Source: Bicyclus anynana (Eukaryota; Arthropoda; Insecta; Lepidoptera; Nymphalidae). Taken from it: 64,000 nt of DNA. Positions 36,645 to 47,357 of this stretch are shown piece by piece. Position 1 is the stretch's first letter; each line of letters begins with the position of its first letter. A program made the translations under genes and the position numbers. The DNA lies in assembly GCF_947172395.1 (NCBI RefSeq), contig NC_069086.1:7224501-7288500 (forward strand), written 5' to 3'. Under the pieces are notes generated by a model that saw only the letters and a list, made by a program, of their open reading frames with translations, was not told the origin of the DNA and did no database searches.

Positions 36645-38860
36645 GGTGGCTCTAATATGCATGACCTTAAACCATAACTCATTTAAAATGTAATTCTCTT
36701 TAGAAATATAATAAAACTTAATGTGTTCGTTGTAAGTATTTCACATACAGGACACTGAAACCTGTAACATAGAATCGCGTGGCATATCGTACGTAATCAT
36801 CACGTAATATATGTTATAAGTTTCAGTGTAATATCAGTTACTGTCCGCAATTTTAATTTTTTTTTTTCATATCGGATTAAATGAAATCATTAACAATATG
36901 CAATGCAAAGATCCATAAAGTACTTGTTGAAGTGTTGCGTTTCCATAAGAAAAGATGAATCTGATGATGCTTATAAAAACCAAAATGTAGAAAAAAGTCG
37001 TACAGGCTGCGCCATCTATGGAAAGATATAAAAATTATCATTAAGACATTGAAAATTATTAAAGCAAAGTAAATCATAGATAGAATGGTAGTTAATTTTA
37101 GCACCGCTTTTTAACAATGAAGGTAACTCTAGACTTTAATAACTTTATTTTACAAACTTTTAATTTTTATTATGAAGCCTTTATTAATGTATTTTCATAG
37201 ATGGCGCTACTGGTACGTTTTAGTGGTTTTTACATTATAGCTCTGGTTTGCACTATATGTGGATGGCAAACATCTAAAAATAATAATTTAGATATAGTTA
37301 AAAATAACTTTTACATGTCTATTTCAAAACCTTTTAGGACAAACAAGGTTTGCTAGTTGACAAATGAATTAGCTTACTTCCTACAAACTAGATAAAATAT
37401 ACACATCAAGAAATGCTTTTTATAAATTACCTTTTCAAATTACAAAATAATGAAGCTTAACATATTTACAACAATAAATTATTTGCATTTTATTTTCTTA
37501 CACATACCTACAAGCAGATTCTATGTCTAACTCTAAGATTCGAAGCCCAGATGGATTCAAAACCTATTTCATAATTTACTAAACTAAATTTTTATTCAGT
37601 AATAACAAAAAAAATACCAAAGCACTAAATAATTTTAAAATCTCATTTCATAAAATAGGCCTTCAAGTAGAATTGAAGTGAGGGCCCATAAATAGATAGA
37701 TAAATCTTATTACATAATTTAGGAATATTAAATCACAGAATCTCGATTTCATTATTATAGTCCATCTAATTAACTATTTCAGAAATTTGAAAAATCCGAT
37801 TATTTTTTGACCTACTGACTAATTATAGGATTATTATGACAAATGTATTAATATAGAATTAATCATGAAAATGCACTCTACATGTATCTATTAACTACTA
37901 GAAACAAAAATCTACAAACCTAAGCAAATAGGACATGTCTAATAATGACAAATATCTACTACTAGTCCCAAATATTTATTAATGACTAACGGACGCCCGC
38001 TACTTCGCACGCGTAGAATTCAGTTTTTCACAAATCACGCGGGAACCATCAATTTTTCCGGGATAAAAGTAGTCTCAATATTGCTCAATACCTACTCTAC
38101 CTGCCAGTGAGTAACTCCTATTAAAATCCGTACAGCCATTCTAAAGACATATGAAAACCGTCGTACCTGAGAATCCTCATTGGACAAGCATGGTGGACTA
38201 AGGCCTCACCCCTCACACTATGAGAGGAGACTCGTGCTCAACAGTGAGCAGAATATTAGTTGTTACTGATGTTATCGCAGTCGGACACACCAACGTCCCA
38301 TAGCAAACTTGCCTAGTCCAGAAAATGGCTTGGGAAGTAAAATCCTCGCCTCGTTTATATACTCAGAGGCTCCTTCCTATCCTTGGCTAATCCGCCTTCT
38401 TTAATATGACGCGAGTATGTTAGAGTGGGCGGATAGTTGTGCCTCTGAGTATAGTTTTGTCAGACTCGCCATGAATATCATATACAGTATGTTTTTGGTC
38501 ATGATAAATATTTTGTGCTTGGCCCAAGGAGTTACTAAACTGGAATACCTTATAAATTTGATTTATAAGCTATGGAGTTTTAGTTATTACAATATTTTAA
38601 AAAGTAATATTATTTACAATATTTTATGAATTATTGCTTAATTTGCACATTTTAAATGTAAACAATTTCCATCTTTTATTGTTATAATAATTATTATAAT
38701 TTTAATCATACTTTGGACATTTTATTGAATCAATATTGCATTTTGTTCATTGTTAATATTTAATAAATAATATTCTAATGACTATCAGTCTCAATTAGTT
38801 ATTGACTATTAGATTGTACGTAATGGACACATATTTTGAATATTTTAGTTAGAAATTGGT
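36645..38860. other. AT-rich gap, repeat fragments only
   Basis: A diverged repeat at 37985-38160, the SINE A tail at 38165-38275 and an inverted pair TACTCAGAGGC/GCCTCTGAGTA near 38360-38453. No coding signal; the frames at 36877-37104 and 38417-38629 lack bias. Confidence 0.45.
38165..38275 (+). repeat. SINE family A tail fragment
   Basis: GAATCCTCATTGGACAAGCA, then ATGAGAGGAGACTCGTGCTC and GTTGTTACTGATG. The upstream 37985-38160 part resembles another dispersed repeat (CGGACGCCCGCTACTTCG, then CGCGGGAACCATCAATTTTT). Confidence 0.65.
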
Positions 38861-38861
38861 T

Positions 38862-39421
38862 TTTATTAAACATGACATTCATGCAAAATTGGCACTTTAA
38901 ATACACAATAACTTACACTAACAAAGAATTACATTGTAATCAGATTTGTATAAATATAAATGCAGTAAAAGCTCCCTACTTTCAGGAAAACCTTACATAA
39001 TATGCCACAAAAACGTAAACTGCAAATGGCAATTGGTATAGGATTATTTAAGATACATTCCATGCATGATGCAAGATATTTGAGACAAATCTATCAAAAC
39101 CAACATTAACAAGAAAATGGTTGATACTTGACTTAATAATTCTTCTGCAAATCTTAATATATAAATGCGAAAGGTCATTCATCACGAAATTTCAAAAACC
39201 GCTTGACGTACGAAAATGAAATTTGGCAGGGAGGTAGTTTATAGTCAGTAGGTATCCACCAAGAACAGATCAGTCTGAGGGTGGACGAAGTCGCGGAGGT
39301 CTGCTAGTATCTTATATGTGTGCCCTGCAAGAGTCTAAAAATACAATCAGTGCAATGAGACCTTACATTATAAACAGTAAAAATGGAAACAAGAAACCAA
39401 TAAGGAGTTTGTACTGTAATC
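38862..39421 (-). other. Probable HTD2 3' UTR with polyadenylation signal and repeat
   Basis: Downstream of the HTD2 stop on the minus strand, the first AATAAA I find is at 38867-38862 (TTTATT on the plus strand), which would give a 3' UTR near 560 bases. On the plus strand, a repeat at about 39155-39312 carries AAATTTGGCAGGGAGGTAG and GGTGGACGAAGTCGCGG, the same family as 46435-46562 and 49945-50045. Confidence 0.4.
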
Positions 39422-39898
39422 TCAACAGTCTTTAGCCAATATCAATTTGGCCTCCCCTTCAAACACAACCTTTTTCTCTTCTTCAACAATACAAAAAAAC
39501 TTTACTTTAAGAATTTTTCTGACGTCCACAAGTTCAACACTTATTGTCAGCTTCTCGCCAACAAAACACTTATTAGGAAACTTCATAGTTTGCGACACGA
39601 GAACTGTACCCGGACCCGGCAAATGTGTACCAATCAAGCCAGCCACTAACCCATTTAGAAATGCCCCGTGAACTATGGGCCGCTTATTCCCATTATTCTT
39701 GTGGAGATAGTTGTGATCACTTGTGAGATTCGAGAATGTATCCAGATCTTTTTGAGTCAATGTCTTTTGTATCCTTATTTTATCACCAGCCTTAAATGAA
39801 GCACGACTAAACGAAGATGTATGTATCTTGCATATCTTTTGATAGTTTTTATTATTGACAGCAATATATGGAAACCTGTTTGATAGCATCTTATTCAT
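39422..39898 (-). CDS. HTD2: HTD2, mitochondrial 3-hydroxyacyl-thioester dehydratase
   Basis: A single-exon frame of 158 residues; the human protein is 168. It is a hot-dog fold MaoC-like dehydratase. Residues 1-34 are basic and rich in Ser/Asn with no acidic residues, as expected of a mitochondrial import signal. The catalytic motif is SDHNYLH, with Asp61 and His66 as the expected active pair, followed by VHGAFLNG (76-83) and the family segment PGPGTVLVSQTMKF. Known role: it removes water from 3-hydroxyacyl-ACP in mitochondrial type II fatty acid synthesis, the route to lipoate. The ATG has A at -3. It begins 34 bases after the ARMC7 stop with no obvious promoter or polyadenylation signal between, suggesting a shared mRNA. 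A weak alternative acceptor (CATCAAAAG) lies just upstream. Confidence 0.92.
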   Translation of the reverse strand: MNKMLSNRFPYIAVNNKNYQKICKIHTSSFSRASFKAGDKIRIQKTLTQKDLDTFSNLTSDHNYLHKNNGNKRPIVHGAFLNGLVAGLIGTHLPGPGTVLVSQTMKFPNKCFVGEKLTISVELVDVRKILKVKFFCIVEEEKKVVFEGEAKLILAKDC

Positions 39899-39932
39899 GG
39901 TTACGATCCAACAATTCTTTTGATGAAAATAT

Positions 39933-42037
39933 TTAAGATTTAGCGCATTCTTTGCTTACATCATCTAAGAAGACATTAGCGAGATTCGAAACTACTTTGT
40001 TGTTAGAGTTTTTCAAAATCTGTATATCTTGGATAACATTTAAGCACTCCACTGCAGGTTTTGCTTGACTGTGATAAAGATAAATAAGTATTGTGATAGC
40101 TTCAGCAACAATATCACTTTGACTGGACTTCAGAAGTGAGCTGATGATCTTAAGATCTGCATGTTTTAGAACATATTCAACATTCTCAGGATCTGAAATG
40201 GAATAAAGAAAATACATGAAACCCATGTTCTTTTTTGTCATTGTTATAAAAAATTTATGATACTGTTAAATTGTAAAATATGTTAATTTATTATCTAACT
40301 CACAATATTGTAATCTGTTTATACATATATTGTGAACTGAACATACTGATTACAATTTAACATATTATTTTCAGTATATTTTAATCTATTGAAGCGAAAC
40401 TGATAAATTGCAATCTTGAAATGTCTACTGTCCGAACTTTATAATATACTGAAAAATAACACTTTAAATTGTAATCATAATATTCAGTTCACAATATATC
40501 GACAGATTACAATATCGCGGGTGAGATTATAAACTAACATATTTTACAATTTGACTGTGACTTTTATATGTAATAAATAAATCAACCTCAGTAGCTGCTC
40601 TTAAATATAAAAATATGCAATCTATTTTACCATCTGTCTTTCAGATGAAACTTTGTACACATTTAAAACATAATTTGATTGTTTTCCTGTTTAAATAAAA
40701 TCCAAATGAAAATTAAATTTAATTCAAATCATACAAAATTTATAATCTCCTTTCAATTTAATTCATAAAACTTCTAGAAAACATCTGACTCTAATCTAAT
40801 AATTAAGGTTTATTTTACCTATACATAAATTAGAGATGCCAGTTGCCGCAAACTGTAGCAGTTTATCATTTTTTTCATTCTTCAACACATATATGAAGAT
40901 GTCCAATACTCCAACATCTCTTATAAAACCATAGTTGATTGGATCATAGGCAAAATTTGCTAAATTTGCCAGCACTTGGCATTTGGATTCTGAAAAAGAT
41001 TAATTACTTATATAATTACATGTATAAAAATAGTTTTAGAATAACATAAACTTCTTTGAACTTTGATTTTGATAGCCTCTAATTGTTTCTTTTAATTTGT
41101 TTTAACTTTAAAGCGTGTTGGTTTTTTGACAGTAAAAAAATGAGCTATGGTGAATTGTGATGCCTTGAGGCATTTATTTTATTAATTAATATTAGCTTTC
41201 CCCCCAGAAGTTCTATAGGCCTTACACGTGTGCCAACAGCGAAACTGGAAGAATCTACTACAAGTATGGGTTGTATTTACATAAATTATTTATTTTATTA
41301 AATTATTTATTTACTTCATATAAGGAGGTATTTTTATTAAGTGGTTATGACAGCAATAGTATAATTAAAAGGGTATTTGATAATTTAAGATCAGTTCTTG
41401 GTTTAGCAGTGTGAACGCTGTCATGCTGCTACCTGTCACATTATACATCGAGAGAGATATTTCTGATTTGATGCCATTGGTTGATTTGTCTTTAAGAGAT
41501 AATGTTGTAGGTCACATGTAAGGGTTAACAGAAGACATAGGCTCACAGAGAGATTACTTCATATACCTAGATCCCTCTTTTGTTTCATTACAACAATTAG
41601 TATTAATATTCAAATTTAGTTTAAAGTTGTCTATCTAACTAAGCAAATAACTTTCATTACAAGAATGTTTTATAGATATAACAAACCTAAAAGCCAAAAA
41701 ATTAAAATGGTGCTTAGACATATTATGTGCGAAAAATACAAATATTCATTTCAATTCAATTCTTCTTTATGGAAATAAATATTCATTTAATAGTATGTAA
41801 ACAGGGCGATGTGACTGTCAGCAAAGCACAATTGATATAATAATTATATAGGTAGGTACATTAAGATCCCAGACAACCACTTTGATATTTTTTAATTATA
41901 ACATCATGTAAGTAATTTTGAAACGTACCGAAAGAATCTGTATTGATGTACTCATCTACTAACAACGATAAATAGCCTTCGCGGTCAGTTCCATTAGCAG
42001 GAGTTCGTTTTTGAAGCTGCACTTTACTACTAAACAT
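39933..42037 (-). CDS. ARMC7: ARMC7, armadillo repeat-containing protein 7 (3 exons)
   Basis: On the minus strand the exons are 42037-41929, 40989-40819 and 40192-39933. They join with GT-AG introns into 179 residues; human ARMC7 is 198. Exon 1 ends with a GYLSLLVDEYINTD segment. Exon 2 carries the strongly conserved QVLANLANFAYDPINY and a GISNLC helix. Exon 3 has alpha-helical armadillo repeats ending NLANVFLDDVSKE, matching the NLAQIFLEDF end of vertebrate ARMC7. The family is a small all-helical protein, reported in spliceosome-associated settings; its exact role is unsettled. The start at 42037 gives a short N terminus like the human one; an in-frame upstream ATG at 42088 would add 17 residues. 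A MITE sits in intron 2. The stop codon lies 34 bases before the HTD2 start on the same strand. Confidence 0.9.
40267..40553. mobile_element. Palindromic MITE in ARMC7 intron 2
   Basis: The two halves are inverted copies. The left starts TAAATTGTAAAATATGTTA and the right ends TAACATATTTTACAATTTG, with matching inner blocks (ATATTGTGAACTGAA against TTCAGTTCACAATAT). The sequence ACTGT flanks both sides (40262-40266 and 40554-40558), a candidate 5-bp target duplication. There is no coding capacity. It could form a hairpin of about 130 bp per arm in the pre-mRNA. Confidence 0.8.
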
Positions 42038-42371
42038 TTGAAAGGTAAAATATTTTAACCACAACAAAGACGCTAATTTCCCATACAATTTTGTACATTA
42101 TCAATATTATTTTAAAGTAGAAATGAATCTTTTATTAGAATTAGAGCATAAAATTTAATTGATGCGATTCCGATTAAAATTCCGATTTTTATTTTTATCC
42201 ACAGATTAGTCATCTGTCAGAACTCAAAATCCAAACTTCAAAGTGACATTTTGAAAATTTCGTGTTTGTGTCCTATTTTGGCTCGGAACAAATACATATG
42301 GACTTGTATCGCACATAAATTCACCAACAAAATTATGTGACGTTATTTTGTCGTTTTGACTTAATTATATT
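42038..42371 (-). promoter_or_regulatory. ARMC7 upstream region
   Basis: A non-coding stretch between the ARMC7 start and the foldback element. It must hold the 5' UTR and promoter of the ARMC7-HTD2 unit, unless further upstream exons exist. It is AT-rich and I see no diagnostic core element. The foldback element begins about 330 bases upstream of the ATG. Confidence 0.35.
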
Positions 42372-45300
42372 AAAGGAGATCATTCATTTTGGGCCCTTTT
42401 TGAAAGTGCCGGCCAACGAAAAAAAATAGCACGAATCGTTAGAACTAGTTATTTGGAGTAATAGTTAATATGGCATGAAACTTGTACGAGGGCTCTGAAC
42501 CAAGTTATACAGGTTCGACGATTCGTTATTTCCATACATTTTGTCAATTTTTAAAAGTGCCCGCCAAGAAAAAAAACTGGTACGTATCGTTAGAACTGTC
42601 CATTTGGAGCAATAGTTACTACGGCTCAAATGTTGTAGGACTGCACTGAACCAAGTTATACAGGTTCGATGACTCGTCACTTCTATACATTTTACTGAGT
42701 TTTGTAAGTGCCCGCAAACAAAATAAATCATACGTATTGTTATAACTAGCCATTTTCAGCAATAATTACTATGGCATAAACATTGTAGTATAGCTTTGTG
42801 TCGAGTTATACAGTTTCGATGATTCGTCCAATCCATTTATTTTATTGATTTTTTAAAGTACCGTTTAACAAAAATATGGTACTTACAGTTAAAACTATTA
42901 CTACTAACTATTCTAGGGCCTTTGCTTTTCTTAATTTATATTAACAATATACATGAAATTGGTCTAAAAGGGGATATTTCTTTATACGCTGATGATACTG
43001 TTGTAACCTACTTTGGTAGGTCTGTTGATTCTGTAATGCGAGAAGCTCAAAGTGATTTAAATAATCTTAACGTATGGTTTCAATGTAACCTGCTTACTAT
43101 TAACACAGCTAAAACAAATTACATTTTATTTATTCCAAAAAATAAGAAAATTGGTACTTTTGAACCACTTACTATTAATAAAGACATTATAGTCAAATCA
43201 AACAGACAAAAATATCTGGGTTTAATTCTTGACAACCAACTGACATGGAGAAATCATATAGATAAGCTTCGCAAAAAACTTGCATCGTTAATGGGATGTC
43301 TACGTGGTATTGTTCATTGTTTACCAAAAAATGTAAGATACACAATATATAACTCTCTCGTTAAGCCGCATATTGATTATCTAATCGAATTATGGGGAAC
43401 AGCGACAAAAACCAACCTAAACATCATTCAGAGAGCACAAAATAAAATTATTAAGGTTTTATTTCATTACGACTTTCTAACACCTACCAATAAAATATAC
43501 AAAGAAACAAAATTACTTAACATAAAGCAAGCATACATATATAGCACTTCAATTCTGATTCGGAAAATACTAAATAAAGATCTACATTCAAAAATCACTT
43601 TTACGAAAAAAATTCAAGTACAAAAACGAGCATTTCGCCGAGCAAATCACCTTTTACTAAGTCACAAACCTCGTACGAGTTATGGTAACAAAAATATTAT
43701 ATTTGAAGGAGCACAGATCTACAATAAATTACCATCTGATATCAAAGAAGCTAAATCTATGCTTATCTACAAAAAGAAATTAAAATTTTATTTATTGAAC
43801 AACATGTCATTGTAACACATGCCGCATCCAGTAAGCTATAATCTTTGTTTTATTAAAACTAGTCAAGTATACTACGTAATAAGCCGGTTACAAACATGTA
43901 ATTTAAAATCTACCCGCATTCTTTTTTTTTCTTTTTTTTAGCAATTATTTATTTTGATTTACTGTATGTAGGATTTAAGTCTAATTAGTATGTACACACG
44001 TGAATAATTACCTTAGTGAGTTAATTGTATTTCTCATATAAGCGAATTTTATGTAATTCTTTTGAGGAAATAAAGATCTTAAACCAGAAAACTGCCCATT
44101 TGGAGAAATAGTTAGTATGGTACAAATGTTGCAAGATTGTTCTGAACTAAGCTGTACAGGTTCGATGTCTCGTCACTTCAATGTATTTGATGGAGTTTTG
44201 TAAGTTACAAAGTAAATGTTATCGTTATAACTAGCCATTTTCAGTAATAGTTACTAAGGCATAAACGTTGTAGTATAGATCCGAATCAAGTTATACTGTT
44301 TAGATGATTCGTCAAATCCATATATTTTACTGAATTTTTTAAAGTACCGTTCACCTAAAATATGGTACCTAACATTAAAACTAGTCAATAGGAGCAATAG
44401 TTAGTAACCCGTTGCACACGCTTCAGAAAAATTCTAGTACTGAAACAAGTTATATAACTTTCATTCATTGATTTCCGAAAAAGTTGGAAAACATAAAAGC
44501 AATAATAAAATATAGAAATAATGATTCTAAGCATTTAAACAAATTCAACATTATGGTGCAAATGTAACTAAAAATTGTGTTATTGTGCATTGAGAGAAAT
44601 AAAAACGTTTTATTAAGTTCTTCGAGTAATGGTAAATTCGGTTTACAAGCTTGAATAACATAACAAATACACGCACAACGGCGAATCACATGACCAAGTG
44701 CAGAAACGGTCCAGAAGGAAGAAAATAACAAATAATGATCACACAGCTCTTACACCATGATGACATTTATTTCATATTATTAGTTAAGTATTCATCATTA
44801 TTACCTATTTATTGTTTCCCATAACATAAGAGACGAATCATCGAACGCAAATAAGTTGGATCAGAGCAATCATACAATGTTTCTGTCATACCTACCAACT
44901 AACTGTATTGCTTAAATCGATAAAATGCATAGAAATTAAGAATCATTGAACTTGTATAACAGGCCTACAACGTTTGTAGTACTATACTAACTATTACTTC
45001 CCGTTCCTATTACAGCCAGTACTAATAATACGTACCATTTTAATAGTTGGCACTTAAAAATCAAGAAAATATATGGATATTACAAATAGTCACACCTGTA
45101 TAACTTAGATCAGAGCATTTACACAACGTGTCTGCCATACTAACTAACAAAGTATGTCTAAATGATCAGTTAAAATGATACCTGTAAGAATTTTATTGGC
45201 AGGCACCTTTAAAAATCAATAAAATGTATGGAGATGGCATGCCATTTAACCTGTATAACTTGGTTTAAAGCAATCCTACAACATTCGTGTTGTACTAACT

Positions 45301-46014
45301 ATTGCCACAAATGACCAGTTAAAACGATACGTATCATTAATATTGTCGGTGGGTACTTACAACACTCAATAAAATGCATATAAGTGACGAGATATCGAAC
45401 CTTTATAACTTGGTTCAGACCAAACCTACAGCATTCGTGACAAACTAAATATTACTCCAAGTGGGCAGTTCTGACGATAAGTGCAGTGATAAGTGCATAT
45501 TTTTGTAAAACGGTACTTTGAAAATCAATAAAACATATGGATTTGACGAATCATCGAAACTGCATAACTGGACTCAGAGCTATACTAAAATGTTTATGCC
45601 ATAGTAACTATTGCTGCAAATGCTAGTTACAACGATACGTATTATTTATATTGTAGGTGGGCACTTACAAAACTCAAAATATATATATAGAAGTGACGAG
45701 TCATTGAACCTGTATAACTTGATTCAGAGCAATCTTACAACATTTGTGCCATACTAACTATTGTTCCAAATGGGCAGTTCTAACGATACGTATCAGTTTT
45801 TTTTCTTAGCGGGCACTTTTGAAAATTGACAAAATGTATGGAAATAACGAATCGTCGAACCTGTATAACTTGGTTCAGAGCCACCTGACAACTTTTATGC
45901 CATATTAACTATTGCTCCAAATAGCCAATTCTAACGAGTCGTGCCATTTTTTTTTGTTGGCCGGCACTTTCAAAAAGAGCCCAAAAATGTATGGAGCGTG
46001 AATGATCTCCTTTG
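42372..46014. mobile_element. Large foldback element: inverted arrays of a 150-bp unit
   Basis: The ends are inverted: the left begins AAAGGAGATCATTCA, the right finishes TGAATGATCTCCTTT with two extra bases in its approach, and both then read into GAAAGTGCCGGCCAAC or its complement. Each arm is an array of a diverged unit of about 150 bp, recognised by GAACC(A/T)AGTTATACAGGTTCGA and nearby GTGCCCGC. Left-arm units lie near 42512, 42663, 42813, 44159, 44298 and 44455. Right-arm units in the opposite orientation lie near 44830, 44945, 45095, 45245, 45395, 45550, 45702 and 45855. The centre is near 44.5-44.8 kb. A truncated LINE sits in the left arm. No transposase is visible, so it is either a non-autonomous foldback transposon or a satellite-derived inversion. 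Confidence 0.8.
42897..44087 (+). mobile_element. 5'-truncated non-LTR retrotransposon (LINE)
   Basis: An open frame from about 42910 to 43815 encodes the C-terminal half of a LINE reverse transcriptase. It starts at the conserved ILGPLLFLIYINN block, carries the catalytic YADDT motif, then a KYLGLILDNQLTW block and a typical thumb region. The N-terminal fingers and the endonuclease domain are absent. A 3' UTR follows, ending AATAAAGATCTTAAACC near 44085. The hexamer AAAACT occurs at 42891-42896 and 44088-44093, a candidate target duplication. The clade is probably in the Jockey/CR1 group but cannot be fixed by eye. The frame is uninterrupted, which implies a fairly recent insertion. Confidence 0.87.
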
Positions 46015-46189
46015 TAATAAAACAATATCTAAAAAAATAATTCTTCTGATGGAACACTAAAATGAGCCACGAATAAAAACCGTTCACAATATACAGTCTG
46101 CCATTCAGTCAAGTATCAAAAATCCTTTACAGTTAAAACTGCCAACTGTCTGTCTGACTGACTATCGGTATCGCTATCGCTATCGAATA

Positions 46190-46562
46190 TTATATATAAA
46201 AGTAAGTCTGCCTGTCTGTATGTCTGTCTGTTACCTTTTTACGGCTAAACGGCAGAACCGATCAAAATGAATTTTGGTATTATGATAAATACGCGACGCG
46301 ACGTCCACGCGACGCGACAGCGACAGCAAATAACTTGAAAACCAAAACCCCGTTATTAGTTTGTTTTTTTTTTTCTTTTTTTTCAATATTTCGTAAATTT
46401 TTTCATGATTTAGGCACAATCTGTCATAATCACAAACCGCTTGATGTACAAAGCTGAAATTTGGCAGGGAGGTAGTTTATAGGTATCCACTAAGAACGGA
46501 TTTTGCGATAAGGCTGGATTAAAGAGGTCTAAGGGCGGACGAAATCGCGGGCGTCCGCAAGT
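46190..46562 (+). repeat. Dispersed repeat ending CGCGGGCGTCCGCAAGT
   Basis: It starts with TATATAAAAGTAAGTCTGCC and GTCTGTCTG runs, then ACCGATCAAAATGAATTTTG, and later CTGAAATTTGGCAGGGAGGT and GGCGGACGAAATCGCGGGCG. Partial copies lie at 39155-39312 and 49945-50045. It is probably a Helitron-type or LINE-derived element. Confidence 0.6.
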
Positions 46563-47357
46563 ACAGAACTACTTAAATAATTATTTTTTAAGTAGTTCTG
46601 TTTATATATGTATTTTTATAATCATCTAAGTAGGCGTACTCGTATGTATTTTATTTGTGTACATTTAGTATGTAATTGTATAAGTAGTTTAATTTAGAAT
46701 ATTCTTTTTAATAGTTTAACGATCATAGATATGTTTTATTGCACTTTCCGCTTTCCATTCTTTAAATAATTCATTGAAGGTTGTCTGGAAAAAATCTCTT
46801 TTAGCGATAAGACCACCCTTGTGCTTATTCTGTTCTAAAATACCGATCAAGTATTCGAATATTCTGTGCAATGCGTGTAAGCGATGTGATTGTTAGTCAG
46901 ATTTATAGCAGTGTTTTTAACATTTAGTGAAGTTAAATATTTTCGATGTGTGAGTTTACCTCGCCCCCTCAGAAAACGACTGACTATTTTGTTGGAGAAT
47001 TTGGATGCGATGCATCTCAATATTTAATTCTTCTATGATTCTATAAAAAGAGTTTCTAGAACACGTTGGATCGTTGATCTTACACTTTGACAGAGATAAC
47101 ATCTAGCGATATGGAGGTAGGTCCATATATAGTTTGTCTACGTAGTTGTGATAAGCCTTTAATCATTTTAATAATGTATGATAATTACCAAAGAGTCCTA
47201 GAAACTACGTATTTGACGTTTGGCAATGACATTTTTGACAAAGCGCATGTTTTTGACGTGTGCTCAATTTGAAAAAAATCCAAGAACTTTTCTGTTTGTA
47301 ATTTTAGAAATGAGTTCAATAAGATTATTTTAGAAGAAATCCCTAATAAATTTCAAA
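46562..47357 (+). promoter_or_regulatory. Upstream region and 5' UTR of eIF2A
   Basis: No coding sequence is evident between the repeat ending near 46560 and the eIF2A start codon. The first part is AT-rich. A LINE-tail-like stretch (GGTTGTCTGGAAAAAATCTC then TTTTAGCGATAAGACC) lies near 46777-46820, and a short repeat segment at 46960-47045. The bases before the ATG are TTCAAA, an acceptable insect context with A at -3. The promoter must lie here, but I see no diagnostic core element. Confidence 0.4.

Noticed and set aside
42465..42731. 88-codon minus-strand frame in the foldback left arm as a coding repeat protein
   Set aside because: The unit length drifts (about 139 to 151 bases) and frames do not stay open in the other copies, so it is not protein-coding.
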